Shown piece by piece: positions 1-8,530 of a DNA stretch of 64,000 nucleotides. The position numbers were made by a program, and so were the translations under genes. The DNA is from Ornithinimicrobium sufpigmenti. GTDB taxonomy: Bacteria; Actinomycetota; Actinomycetes; Actinomycetales; Dermatophilaceae. The notes beneath the pieces are model-generated. The model was not told the DNA's origin and did no database searches. It was given only the letters and a program-made list of their open reading frames with translations. Location: assembly GCF_004322775.1 (NCBI RefSeq), contig NZ_CP036403.1:2108001-2172000 (forward strand). The letters are read 5' to 3'. Each line of letters begins with the position of its first letter. The stretch's first letter is position 1.

Positions 1-339
1 ATGCAGGGTATCGGTGATCGACGGCCACGCCTGCGCGAGCTGGGCCGGATCGAGCCGGTCAGCCGAAACGCCCGCGACTGCACTGGTGACAAGGCAGGCT
101 CCGTGTTCGGTGGTGCGCCAGTCGAGCACCCTGGGGCCGGGGATTGCGGTGCCCGAGAGCCAATCGATCCGATCACGCTCAGCCTCTAGCGTGCTCGAAT
201 CGGCAACGGAGACCGCCTTGGCAAACCTTTCCCGCGACACATCACGCAACACGATCGCGCCTGACTCCCCGACTGTCACGGGCTTCCACACCGAGTCATC
301 GGAGAGCAATCCGGTCAGCGGGAGCGACGGAGAGGACAT
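1..339 (-). CDS. aph(3''): Aminoglycoside O-phosphotransferase, APH(3'') type, N-terminal part (runs off window)
   Basis: The first 113 codons of a streptomycin 3''-kinase; the rest lies beyond base 1. Reading the minus strand gives a frame matching what I know of APH(3'')-Ia/Ib: a V-GESG box about 23 residues in, an F-AKAVS stretch holding the ATP-binding lysine, ERDRIDWL, then GACLVTSAVAGV and QAWPSI near the cut. These fit the N-lobe of a protein-kinase-like aminoglycoside kinase that phosphorylates streptomycin. The start at 339 is preceded by only a weak GGAG. The frame has no stop inside the window, so the gene may be intact outside it. It lies head to head with the relaxase gene, in keeping with cargo of a mobilizable element. 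The catalytic HGD and metal-binding motifs are out of view, so activity is inferred. Confidence 0.88.
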   Translation of the reverse strand, partial: MSSPSLPLTGLLSDDSVWKPVTVGESGAIVLRDVSRERFAKAVSVADSSTLEAERDRIDWLSGTAIPGPRVLDWRTTEHGACLVTSAVAGVSADRLDPAQLAQAWPSITDTLH

Positions 340-637
340 GTCTCCATCATCTCGCACCCGGATGTGTGGGTGCGAGCGAACCACGACCCCCGCGCCGTCG
401 AGACTCGCCACCAACGCGCCTGGATCGTCTCTGTCGCATCCTCACTCTCCTGACACCATGCCCTCGCCTCTCGCCGCACTCTCCCGAGCGCACCCGCTCG
501 CCACGCCGCTGCGCTCCTAACCGCTCGCAGCATCCTCCCCGGTTCTCGCCTCTTTCTCAGTGAATGGACGTATCCTAAGTGCCGTAGTTGCTGATACGCT
601 AGATAGCCAGCGATGCAGCGGAAGGACGGTGGTCGAG
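340..637. other. Intergenic region between aph and relaxase gene; oriT/promoter candidate
   Basis: No convincing gene. The right half is AT-richer than its surroundings and holds an inverted repeat, CGTATC at 569–574 and GATACG at 593–598, 18 bases apart. A TAGATA hexamer at 600–605 could be a -10 box. In MobF plasmids oriT usually lies just upstream of the relaxase gene, so this is where a nic site would be sought; I see no nic consensus I can name. Confidence 0.35.
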
Positions 638-3600
638 ATGCGCGGCGGGGTGATCCCGTTCCGGGGCACCGGAGCCGACGCGCTGCGCTATGTCGAGGCC
701 GACCGCTCCCGCGCCGACGACTACTACCTGGGGGCCGAGGCGACCGTGGCGCAGTTCGCGGCGCTCGACGGATCGGGCACGGTGACCGCTGAACTGTCCC
801 TTGACCCTGCGGCATACGCCGGATGGGTGGACTGGGAGAACCCGCTCACGGGGGAGTCGATGGGCAGGCCCCGCCGGGCGGGGTCGGATCGGCGGGGGTC
901 GCCGCGGTTCATGGAGATGGTCGTCAACACGCCCAAGTCGCTGTCGATCGCCGCCGCGCTGCACCCGGAGGTCTCCGAAGCCTTGGACGCTGCCCAGCAG
1001 GACGCGCTCTCGGAGATTCGGCGGTGGCTCGCCCAGCATTCCGTGACTCGTGTGGGGTCGTTGGGGGCGCAGGAGGTCGTGCCCATCGAGCAGATGCAGG
1101 TCGTGGGCATCACGCACCGCACATCGCGGGCGGGTGATCCGCACCGGCACATTCACATGCAGATCGGCACTCGCGTGTTCGCGGCTGGGAAGTGGCGCGG
1201 CCTGTTCACCGCCGCCCTGTTCAAACAGCAAGGCACAATCCGAGCACTCGGAACTGCCGTGATCGCCGCCAGCCCCGAGCTGGCCGAAGTGCTCGACCGG
1301 CATGGCCTGACCCTCGACCCCGTGACCGGCGAAGTTGCCGAGTTGCAGCCCTACAACGCCGTGATGAGCAAGCGGGGGGAGCAGGTGCGCCGCAACCTCG
1401 AAAGCCTTGAAGCCGCCTGGGATCAGGCGCACCCCGGCGAGAGCATGGGGCCGGTCGTCGCCACCCGCCTGAGAGCCGAGGCATGGGCGCATGAACGCCC
1501 CGCAAAGAAGCCCACCACCTTGCGAGAGGAAACCGGCTGGGTGACGGAGCTGCGCGAGGCCGGATACGACCCCGACAACCTCCACCGACGCCCTGTGCAA
1601 CCCCCAGTGTCGCTGGATGATCTGAGTGTGCAGGAGCTCGCCTCCCGCACGCTGGATCGTTGCGCCGCAGGGAGCTCGGCGTGGACGGCGCACACGGTGA
1701 CCGAGCACGCGACTCGGATCATGGCCGAGTACGGTGTGCGAGCGACACCTGCCGAGGTACGTGACTTCATCGCGGTTGCGGCCCGGTTGGCGGTGGAGGA
1801 CTGCTTCACGATCATCCCATCCGGCAAGCCTGCACCTGAGCATGTGGCGCATCTGACGAGTCTGCGCGTGATGCAGGCTGAGACCGAGTTGCGCGACCTC
1901 CTCACCGCACGAGTGCCGGCGCGGGAGACGGTGTTGCCGGGCGTGCAACACCTGGCGCAGGCCGCCGGTCTCGATGTCGGGCAGGCCGAGGCCGCCGCAG
2001 CTCTCGCCTCCACCGATCCCCTCGTGATCGTGGAAGGGGCGGCGGGGTCGGGGAAGACGACCATGCTCGCCACCGCCATCACCGCCGCACAACAGCAGGG
2101 TCGGCCTACGCGGGTGGTGGCGCCGACGAAGAAGGCCGCCGCCGTCGCGCAAAAGGCCCTCGGCGTGCCTGCGGATTCGGTGGCCGCGCTCGTCTACGCC
2201 CACGGCTATAGGTGGAACGCCGATGGGGTGTGGGCGCGCCTCGCGCGCGGCGACACCGACCCGGAGACGGGCCGCGCCTATACCGGCCCGCCCGAGACGG
2301 CACGCCTCCAAGGTGGGGAGCGGGTCGTGGTGGATGAGGCCGGGATGCTCGACCAGGACAGCGCCCTCGCCCTGTTCACCGTCGCCGCCGAGACGGGTGC
2401 AACGCTCGCGCTCGTCGGCGACCGCGCGCAACTCCCCGCAATTGGCAGAGGCGGCGTGCTCGACATGACCGCAGCCATTCGGGGGCGCACCATCGACATG
2501 GCCGAGGTGCACAGGTTCACCGACCCCACCTACGCCGACCTCACCGTGCGGTTGCGTGACCGGAACGATCCGGGCGTGATCTTCGACCAACTCCACGCGA
2601 TCGGCCTGATCCGCCTCCACGCGGACGCCGAGCATTTGCATGAGCACATCGCCCAGCATCACGGCGACGGGGAGGCGGTCACGGTCGTCACCAACGACGA
2701 GGCCGCCCGCCTGAACGCCCGCATCCGCGACCAGCGCACGCACGCCGGACTCGTAGACGATCAGACGACCGCGACCGGCAGCGACGGCCTCGCTATCGGG
2801 CGCGGTGATCTGATCCAAACCCGGAAGAACGACACCGCCCTGGGGGTGGCGAACCGGCAACTGTGGATCGTGCAACACGTCGCCGACGACGGAGCACTAT
2901 GGGCGGTCGAAGCAGGCAGCGACCGCAAACGCGAGCGCACGGTGCGCCTGCCCGCCGCCTACGTCACCGAGCATGCTCATCTGGCCTACGCTTCGACCGC
3001 CTACGGGGTGCAGGGCGTCACCGCCAAGGGGTCGCACACGATCCTCAGCGACGCGATGAGCGGCGCCGCGGTCTATGTCGGGATGACCCGAGGTGAGGAC
3101 GAGAATCAGTTGCACGTCATCGCCGAGAACCCGGCCGACGCGCGGCAGCAGTTCATCGACGCCATCGAGCGCGACCGCGCCGACCGCGGCCTGCCCGACG
3201 CCACCCAGCGCGCAGCGGAGGCGGTGCGTGGGTTGGTCGACGACGGCCCCGTCAAGATCGTCAACACCGAGATCGCTGCCCTCACCCAGCAAGCCGAGTA
3301 CGCGGAGCAACGGGCGGCGCTGTGGCAGCAGGCCGCCGACGCCCTGGGTGAACTGCACGCCACACAGCGCGAGGAACGTGACCAGGCAGCACGTGCCAGC
3401 GAGACGGCGAAGCGGAACCTCGAAGTCGTGCGTGCCGAGGTCGCCGCCCCGCTCACCGAGCAGGCATCGGCGGCGCTGGCCGAGTGGCAGACCGCCAACG
3501 CCGCGCACAGGGCCGCGCGCGACCGTCTGCGCACGGTCGGCAGGTTCGGCAAGCGCCGCGCCGCCGCCGAGCACCACACCGCACAGGCTCTCACCCACGA

Positions 3601-4093
3601 CGCGGAGCAGCGCCTGACGAGCGCGTGGGGGAAGCCGCCCCGCTGGAACGAGGACAGCGCAGCGTGGGTCGAGCGCGTCACCCGACCCCGGATCGACACG
3701 GACTCGCGCGTAGTCGAAGCGACCGAGCAGCGGGAGACGGCGGCGAAAGCGGTGCGCAAGACGTTGGAACCCGACCCCTGGCCGCACCTGCGCATCTACG
3801 CCCGCATCTTCGGAACCGAGACGGTAGCGAAGAACCAAGCCGTCTACCTCCACGCCCGACCCCGCACCAACGCCGAGAACCAAGCCCGCACCGCACAGCA
3901 GGCCCGCGCCGAAATCGAAGCACTACGCGCACTCACCCCCGCCGAGGCGGCCGAGCGGATCGAGCAGACTAGCGCAGCCGAGCAGACCGCCCGCGAGGAC
4001 GCCGAACGCGCCCTCGCAGGACGCCGCGGCCAGCTCTCCGTCAACTCCCGCGACAGCGGCCGGCGCCACGACGGGCCGTCCCTGGGCCGGTGA
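638..4093 (+). CDS. traA: MobF-family conjugative relaxase with RecD-like helicase domain (TraA/TrwC type)
   Basis: Nicks plasmid DNA at oriT, stays bound to the 5' end and unwinds the strand for transfer. The protein is about 1,151 residues. A tyrosine pair (about 29–30) near the N terminus is the expected nucleophile. The relaxase metal site is the three-histidine string HRHIH (about 169–173). A helicase follows, with Walker A GAAGSGKTT (about 467–475), Walker B VVDEAG, and a late VQGVTAKG / VGMTRGEDEN region like RecD/TraI motifs V–VI. The C-terminal 300 residues are charged, Gln/Ala-rich and probably coiled coil. The ATG at 638 was chosen because GGAAGGA sits 11 bases upstream; the frame is open back to 560. 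Size and layout match TraA proteins of corynebacterial and related plasmids. No coupling protein or T4SS genes are visible, so transfer may depend on a helper. Confidence 0.9.
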   Translation: MRGGVIPFRGTGADALRYVEADRSRADDYYLGAEATVAQFAALDGSGTVTAELSLDPAAYAGWVDWENPLTGESMGRPRRAGSDRRGSPRFMEMVVNTPKSLSIAAALHPEVSEALDAAQQDALSEIRRWLAQHSVTRVGSLGAQEVVPIEQMQVVGITHRTSRAGDPHRHIHMQIGTRVFAAGKWRGLFTAALFKQQGTIRALGTAVIAASPELAEVLDRHGLTLDPVTGEVAELQPYNAVMSKRGEQVRRNLESLEAAWDQAHPGESMGPVVATRLRAEAWAHERPAKKPTTLREETGWVTELREAGYDPDNLHRRPVQPPVSLDDLSVQELASRTLDRCAAGSSAWTAHTVTEHATRIMAEYGVRATPAEVRDFIAVAARLAVEDCFTIIPSGKPAPEHVAHLTSLRVMQAETELRDLLTARVPARETVLPGVQHLAQAAGLDVGQAEAAAALASTDPLVIVEGAAGSGKTTMLATAITAAQQQGRPTRVVAPTKKAAAVAQKALGVPADSVAALVYAHGYRWNADGVWARLARGDTDPETGRAYTGPPETARLQGGERVVVDEAGMLDQDSALALFTVAAETGATLALVGDRAQLPAIGRGGVLDMTAAIRGRTIDMAEVHRFTDPTYADLTVRLRDRNDPGVIFDQLHAIGLIRLHADAEHLHEHIAQHHGDGEAVTVVTNDEAARLNARIRDQRTHAGLVDDQTTATGSDGLAIGRGDLIQTRKNDTALGVANRQLWIVQHVADDGALWAVEAGSDRKRERTVRLPAAYVTEHAHLAYASTAYGVQGVTAKGSHTILSDAMSGAAVYVGMTRGEDENQLHVIAENPADARQQFIDAIERDRADRGLPDATQRAAEAVRGLVDDGPVKIVNTEIAALTQQAEYAEQRAALWQQAADALGELHATQREERDQAARASETAKRNLEVVRAEVAAPLTEQASAALAEWQTANAAHRAARDRLRTVGRFGKRRAAAEHHTAQALTHDAEQRLTSAWGKPPRWNEDSAAWVERVTRPRIDTDSRVVEATEQRETAAKAVRKTLEPDPWPHLRIYARIFGTETVAKNQAVYLHARPRTNAENQARTAQQARAEIEALRALTPAEAAERIEQTSAAEQTAREDAERALAGRRGQLSVNSRDSGRRHDGPSLGR

Positions 4094-4245
4094 CCGCAAG
4101 ACCAGGAGGGTAGGTGATCTGCCGCTTGTAGCTCACGTCCATGCACATGTTCACTGCGATGGTCCAGACAGAGGCAGCCGCCCTGTGCATAAGGGGTGTC
4201 GGCGACTGTGCGGTGGTCCGGGGAGTACTGGTTCAGGGGGGGCGG

Positions 4246-4812
4246 TCAGGGGCGCTGCTTCTGCCGGTCGCGGAGGTCGCGCCAGTCGCGGATAGGTCCG
4301 GTGATCGTGTCGAGCCGCTGAGTCCTGGGGTTCCAACGGATCGCGGTTCTGGGTGCGAGAGTCTTTTCAAGGACTTGGGTGATGTGGACGAGGAGCCGCC
4401 AGTCGACATCCTCACGGCGTTGCAGGTGATGGCGCCACTCGATCGGCTGAGTGATGATCGTTGGTCGGTGCAGCCACCGAGTCTGTATCTTCGCCATCTG
4501 GATCTCACCGGCGTTGCACGTGGAGTCGCACATGTGGCAGAACCAGCCGAAGGGCGCCCGGACCGCCCATGGCAGCGGTTCGGTCTGGGTAGCGTCGCGG
4601 AGTAACACGACAGGGTCGTTCGACCACGAGGGTCCGGGCTCGGCGACGGGAGCGGACGCGGGTGGTGGGGCTGTTGGCAGCCATCGGTCGAGGGCGCGGA
4701 TTCCGGGATGCGGGGCGTACCAGCGACGCTCCTGCGGGTCCCAGCGGGCACCAGCAGCCTTGGCTTGGTCCTTCTCGCGATAGGCAACGTCGAGCCAGAT
4801 TCTCAGTGCCAT
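4246..4812 (-). CDS. DUF5710-domain protein of unknown function
   Basis: A 188-residue protein opening with a DUF5710-type box: LDVAYREKDQAKAAGARWD followed by RRWYAP (about residues 7–33). This short motif is common in plasmid and phage proteins, where it is often fused to topoisomerase, primase or relaxase domains; its role is unknown and nucleic-acid association is a guess. The middle has a CHMC-x3-C cluster (about residues 90–97) that could bind zinc. The start is set by a strong AAGGAGG two bases before the ATG. It is convergent with the relaxase gene (152-base gap with nothing recognisable) and downstream of the AraC gene on the same strand, so it is probably part of the mobile element's backbone. 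Confidence 0.7.
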   Translation of the reverse strand: MALRIWLDVAYREKDQAKAAGARWDPQERRWYAPHPGIRALDRWLPTAPPPASAPVAEPGPSWSNDPVVLLRDATQTEPLPWAVRAPFGWFCHMCDSTCNAGEIQMAKIQTRWLHRPTIITQPIEWRHHLQRREDVDWRLLVHITQVLEKTLAPRTAIRWNPRTQRLDTITGPIRDWRDLRDRQKQRP

Positions 4813-5105
4813 CGCCTCCTTCCGGCGTGCCGGTGCTTCGTCTGTCCACCGTACGGCCGATCTCCGTGGCGCGGCGAGCCTCCCGGCGTCGTGGGGTTCA
4901 AGCTCGCTGAGTGAGCCTGGCTCGCGGGCCGTCGAGGATGTCTGTGAGCCGTAGTCGAGGCTTTCCTGTTCAACGGGCACGAAATCGATGTCGTGTCGAG
5001 CCTCGATTCGTGCTTTGAGTCGCGGGAACTCGCCGGCGGTCTGCTCTGCCTGATGCAGAAGATCGGCGGACCTCGCCTCGCCGTCGTCTTTCGCAGGAGC
5101 GGCGT
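4813..5105 (-). other. Open, coding-like frame upstream of the DUF5710 gene; possible gene remnant
   Basis: Between the AraC stop and the DUF5710 start, the frame of the DUF5710 gene stays open on the minus strand and looks protein-like, with segments such as LLHQAEQTAGEFPRLKARIE and DFVPVEQESLDYGSQ. It has no plausible start of its own apart from weak GTG codons. The Shine-Dalgarno at the DUF5710 ATG argues against a simple N-terminal extension. It may be the 3' part of an older gene cut off when the AraC gene was placed upstream. I cannot assign a family. Confidence 0.3.
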
Positions 5106-6017
5106 TCAGTTCGCGCGCAGGGTCAGTTGCCGGTATCGGGTGGGGGTGAGTCCGATGTACTTGCGGAATTGCTGGGCGGCGTGTCCGCGGCTGTGCCAGC
5201 CGACCTGTCGCATCGCGGTCTCGATCGGCAGATCGGTCTCCCGCAGAGACTTGGCAAGGTGCTCGGCGCGCAGCATGGTCAGATACGCGAAGGGCGTCTT
5301 GCCGTAGGCGTCGGTGAACACCCGGCTGAGCTGCGAGGGCGACAGATGCACCCTGGTGGCCAGGGCGTCGAGGGTCCACTGCTCCGCGGGTGCCTGATGC
5401 AGCAGTTCGGCGGCCCGTCGGGCCTCGGCACGCAACGGCGCGAACTGACGATGCCGTGGCAGGGTGGGCCGGATGTGCGCGCGCTGCGACGCCGATATCC
5501 GTACCGGGGAGACCTTGACGAACGGGGCGATCACGTGGGCGATGCTGAACCACACTGCCTGCATCCGGTAGAAGTTCCGGGGGAAGCCTCCGTCGATGCT
5601 GTGCTCGACCAGTTCGTCCAGCCATGGCATCAGCATCCCCGCGCGCTCCTCGCCCAGGCGGAGTATCTGTGCCGGCTCGGAGTAGACCGTTTCGGCGAGT
5701 CCCTGGGCTTCGAGCCGATCCTGCAACAGTCCGGCGTGCTGCCAGAACACCTGATCGATCACATAGTCGGTGTCCAGGTAGATCGTAGTGACCGTGATAT
5801 GCCCTTCGGGTTCCGAGCCACACAGCACGTTCGCCCCGAGGATCACCGCATCGCCGACGTTGGCGGGCTTCTGCCCGAACTCGCTGAGCAGGACCGCCGA
5901 ACCGTGCCGGACGAAGATCAGCTTTACGCAGTCGTAGGCGACGGGGCCGATGGGTCGGTGGATGGTGCGTGAGCGGGCGAGGATGGCCGAGTAGCCGTGC
6001 GGACTGGCTGTGGGCAT
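5106..6017 (-). CDS. AraC-family transcriptional regulator
   Basis: A 303-residue regulator. The first 170 residues form the ligand-sensing, cupin-like half found in AraC proteins of the AraC_binding_2 kind. The C-terminal 100 residues hold two helix-turn-helix motifs: LDALATRVHLSPSQLSRVF and then IETAMRQVGWHSRGHAAQQF, ending in the family signature GLTPTRYRQL. Such proteins usually activate a neighbouring operon in response to a small molecule. The nearest same-strand gene downstream encodes the DUF5710 protein; the efflux operon lies upstream on the same strand. Neither target is shown by the sequence. It lies inside the mobile segment between the relaxase and resistance-pump genes. Confidence 0.88.
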   Translation of the reverse strand: MPTASPHGYSAILARSRTIHRPIGPVAYDCVKLIFVRHGSAVLLSEFGQKPANVGDAVILGANVLCGSEPEGHITVTTIYLDTDYVIDQVFWQHAGLLQDRLEAQGLAETVYSEPAQILRLGEERAGMLMPWLDELVEHSIDGGFPRNFYRMQAVWFSIAHVIAPFVKVSPVRISASQRAHIRPTLPRHRQFAPLRAEARRAAELLHQAPAEQWTLDALATRVHLSPSQLSRVFTDAYGKTPFAYLTMLRAEHLAKSLRETDLPIETAMRQVGWHSRGHAAQQFRKYIGLTPTRYRQLTLRAN

Positions 6018-6098
6018 TGCTGCTCATACGTGCTCGTTCGGCATCGCGAGGCTTTCAACGATGAGCAGGACCGGGGAGGCTGAGTGCAGAGCCATGCA

Positions 6099-7691
6099 TT
6101 AGGTCCCGTCGACCGCTGGATGTCCTGAGTCGCCGGACGGAGGGCCGCTCTGTCCTTTCCCTCCTCGCGGGGTGTCGTGGCTGCGGAAGATGAGGCGTGC
6201 GGCTACGGCGGCTGTGAGCATGAGGGCTGCGCAGACGATGACGACGACGTGTAGGCCGGTGGTGAAGGACTCGCGTGCGGCGAGAATGAGTGGTTCGGCG
6301 ATGTCTGCCGGTAGTCGTTCGGCGGCGGCGAGGGCGCCGCCGATGGTGCCGGTCGCGGCTTCGGCTTCGGTGGCTGGCACGTCGTCCGGCAGGGAGTCTG
6401 TGACTTGCAGTCGGTAGATGAGTGAGCCGAGGCTGCCGAGTAGTGCGATGCCGAGTGCTTGGCCGAGTTCGGATGCGGTCTCGGAGATGGCGGAGGCGGA
6501 GCCGGCGCGTTCTGGTGGGGCGGTGCCGACGACGAGATCGGTGCTGACGGTGGCGACTGGTCCCAGGCCCAGGGATGCGACGATGAGCCCGGCGACGACG
6601 AACGGAAGACCGGAGGTGCTTCCGGCGAGGGCGATGAGTCCGAATCCGGCGGCGGCGGTGGTCGCGGCTGTGGTCATTACGACTGATCGACGGGCGAACC
6701 GCAGGGCATAGGGCGCGCCGAGGGTGCCGATGATGAGAGCGACCGCTGTGGGCAGCATCCACAATCCGGCCTCGAAGGGGCGCATGCCGAGCACGAGCTG
6801 GAGGTACTGACCGACGAACAGTTGAGTACCGGCCATGACGATTTGGCCGAGGGTGAGCGCGGTCGCGGCAGCGCCGAAGGCGGGGCGACGGAACAGGGCA
6901 AGGTCGAGCAGGGGGTGTTCCAGCTTGTTCTGGCGGCGGATGAACACGGCCCCGACGATCACGCCGATGACGATCATGGTGACTGGTATCGGCGCGAGGC
7001 CGGCCTCGGCGAGTTGTTTGAGGCCGTAGATGCCAGCCAGGATCGCGATCACAGACAGCACGACGCTCAGGGGGTCCAGGCGGCCCGCGTTGGGGTCGGC
7101 GTACTCGGGCAGCAGGATGGGGCCGGCGATCAGCAACAGTGCCATGACGGGCAGTGCGAGCAGGAACACCGAGCCCCACCAGAAGTGTTCGAGCATCAGC
7201 CCGCCCACCATCGGGCCAAGGATCGCGCCGACGGAGAAGCTACTCATCCAGATCGAGATCGCCCGAGTCCGCTGGTCCTCGTTGAGGAACATGTTCCGAA
7301 TCAGCGACAGGGTCGAGGGCATCAGGGTCGCCCCGGCCACGCCGAGGAGCGCACGGGCCAGGATCAGGGTGGTCGCGTTGGGTGAGAACGCGGCCAGCAT
7401 TGAGGCTGCGGCGAACGCTATGCCGCCGATCAGGAGCAGGCGTCGGCGTCCGATCCGGTCGCCGAGGCGTCCCATCGTGGTCAGCAGGCCCGCGATCAGG
7501 AACGGGTAGATGTCGATGATCCAGAGCAGTTGGGAGCTGCTCGGCGCCAGATCCTCGGTCAACTGCGGGACCGCGAGGTGCAGGACTGTGATGTCCATCG
7601 CGAGCAGCAGCGTCGGCAGGGCCAGCACCGCCAGCCCGGCCCACTCCCGACGACCGGCGACAGCGGCAGTGGGGGAAGGTGACGAGGACAT
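6099..7691 (-). CDS. DHA2-family MFS multidrug/biocide efflux transporter
   Basis: A 530-residue, 14-helix drug:proton antiporter of the QacA/SmvA type. The N-terminal helix carries LLAMDITVLHLAVPQL, the DHA2 version of motif D1, followed by GRLGDRIGRRRLLLIGG (motif A, about residues 74–90) and the motif C-like SVGAILGPMVGG around residue 150. The charged tail after about residue 500 is cytoplasmic. Members commonly export quaternary ammonium compounds, chlorhexidine, dyes or antibiotics; the substrate cannot be read from sequence. An AAAGGAA lies five bases before the ATG. It starts 50 bases after the FMN reductase stop and should be cotranscribed with it from the TetR-operator promoter near 8,380. 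Confidence 0.88.
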   Translation of the reverse strand: MSSSPSPTAAVAGRREWAGLAVLALPTLLLAMDITVLHLAVPQLTEDLAPSSSQLLWIIDIYPFLIAGLLTTMGRLGDRIGRRRLLLIGGIAFAAASMLAAFSPNATTLILARALLGVAGATLMPSTLSLIRNMFLNEDQRTRAISIWMSSFSVGAILGPMVGGLMLEHFWWGSVFLLALPVMALLLIAGPILLPEYADPNAGRLDPLSVVLSVIAILAGIYGLKQLAEAGLAPIPVTMIVIGVIVGAVFIRRQNKLEHPLLDLALFRRPAFGAAATALTLGQIVMAGTQLFVGQYLQLVLGMRPFEAGLWMLPTAVALIIGTLGAPYALRFARRSVVMTTAATTAAAGFGLIALAGSTSGLPFVVAGLIVASLGLGPVATVSTDLVVGTAPPERAGSASAISETASELGQALGIALLGSLGSLIYRLQVTDSLPDDVPATEAEAATGTIGGALAAAERLPADIAEPLILAARESFTTGLHVVVIVCAALMLTAAVAARLIFRSHDTPRGGKGQSGPPSGDSGHPAVDGT

Positions 7692-7741
7692 GTTGTTCCT
7701 TTCTTACGCGCCCGTTGCGGGCACCGATGATCGCTTGGCTG

Positions 7742-8326
7742 CTAGTTCTGCTCGCGTAGCGGGCGCAGAGCACCGGACCACGCGACGACCTCATCGACCA
7801 GTCGGGTGAGGGTTGCCTCTTGGTGGTCACCGGGCTTCAGGACGCCGGGCTCGATCGTGTCGGCCAGCTCGAAGTCACCGAACAACGACAGCAGCACGTG
7901 TGAGCGGACGTCGGCCATCTCGAGTTCGGCGACGATCAGGCGCAGGTGCTCGATCGCCCTCACGCCTCCGTTGAGCCCGTACCCGACGAAGCCCACCGCC
8001 TTGTTCGACCACTCGGCGTAGAGGTAGTCGATGGCGTTCTTCAACGCTGCGGGCACGGAGTGGTTGTACTCCGGGGTGACGATCACGAAGCCTTCGTAGG
8101 AGCGGATGGTCTCGGCCCACCGGCGGGTGTGCTCATGCTCGTAGAGCCCGTGCGCGGCAGCGACCGGCTCATCAAGCAGTGGAAGGTCGACATCGGCGAG
8201 GTCGACCAGGTCGACCCTCACCTCCGAGCCCGCTATGTGCCGGCGTGCCACCTCGGTCACCCAGTCCGCGACCATCCGTGCCCGGCGCTTGGGCCGCGTA
8301 CTGCCTGCGATGACAGCGATCCTCAT
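7742..8326 (-). CDS. NADPH-dependent FMN reductase (flavodoxin-like fold)
   Basis: A 194-residue flavoprotein of the NADPH-dependent FMN/azo/chromate reductase family. The phosphate-binding loop is AVIAGSTRPKR near the N terminus, followed by the family signature TPEYNHSVPAALKNAIDY (about residues 85–102) that contacts the flavin, and later KAVGFVGYGLNGG. Such enzymes reduce flavins, quinones or xenobiotics. Two ATGs lie in tandem; the second was chosen because GAGGGAG sits six bases before it. It is the first gene of the pump operon, and its promoter region carries the palindrome at 8,374–8,389. Pairing with an efflux pump suggests xenobiotic or redox-stress defence, which is an inference. 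Confidence 0.86.
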   Translation of the reverse strand: MRIAVIAGSTRPKRRARMVADWVTEVARRHIAGSEVRVDLVDLADVDLPLLDEPVAAAHGLYEHEHTRRWAETIRSYEGFVIVTPEYNHSVPAALKNAIDYLYAEWSNKAVGFVGYGLNGGVRAIEHLRLIVAELEMADVRSHVLLSLFGDFELADTIEPGVLKPGDHQEATLTRLVDEVVAWSGALRPLREQN

Positions 8327-8373
8327 CATCAACTCCCTCGACTCGCTCTGCTGTGCTCCCTCCCAATCTACAC

Positions 8374-8389
8374 TACAACATGTATTGTA
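8374..8389. promoter_or_regulatory. Palindromic operator (probable TetR site) before the reductase–pump operon
   Basis: A 16-base palindrome with arms TACAA and TTGTA around CATGTA, itself centred on ACATGT, stands out in GC-rich sequence. It lies 48 bases upstream of the FMN reductase start and between that gene and the TetR gene. Size, symmetry and location fit a TetR-family operator overlapping the operon promoter. Confidence 0.65.
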
Positions 8390-8530
8390 CTTCGGGGAAG
8401 AGGGCAGCCGTCGAACTGTTGATGAGGAGGTCGCGCGAGCCGGTTCGGCACAGCGAGGAAGCGGGAAACCCGAGCCGGGGTGGCCGGGGCAGGGACCCAG
8501 AGTCTCTAGGCGGTGGAGGGAAGGCGCGGG

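Noticed and set aside
14..520. Plus-strand open frames in the first 560 bases
   Set aside because: The minus strand of 1–339 encodes a recognisable APH(3'') N terminus, so the plus-strand frames are shadows.
599..2878. Long minus-strand frame opposite the relaxase gene
   Set aside because: Composition is the complement of GC-rich codons; the plus strand carries all relaxase and helicase motifs in frame.
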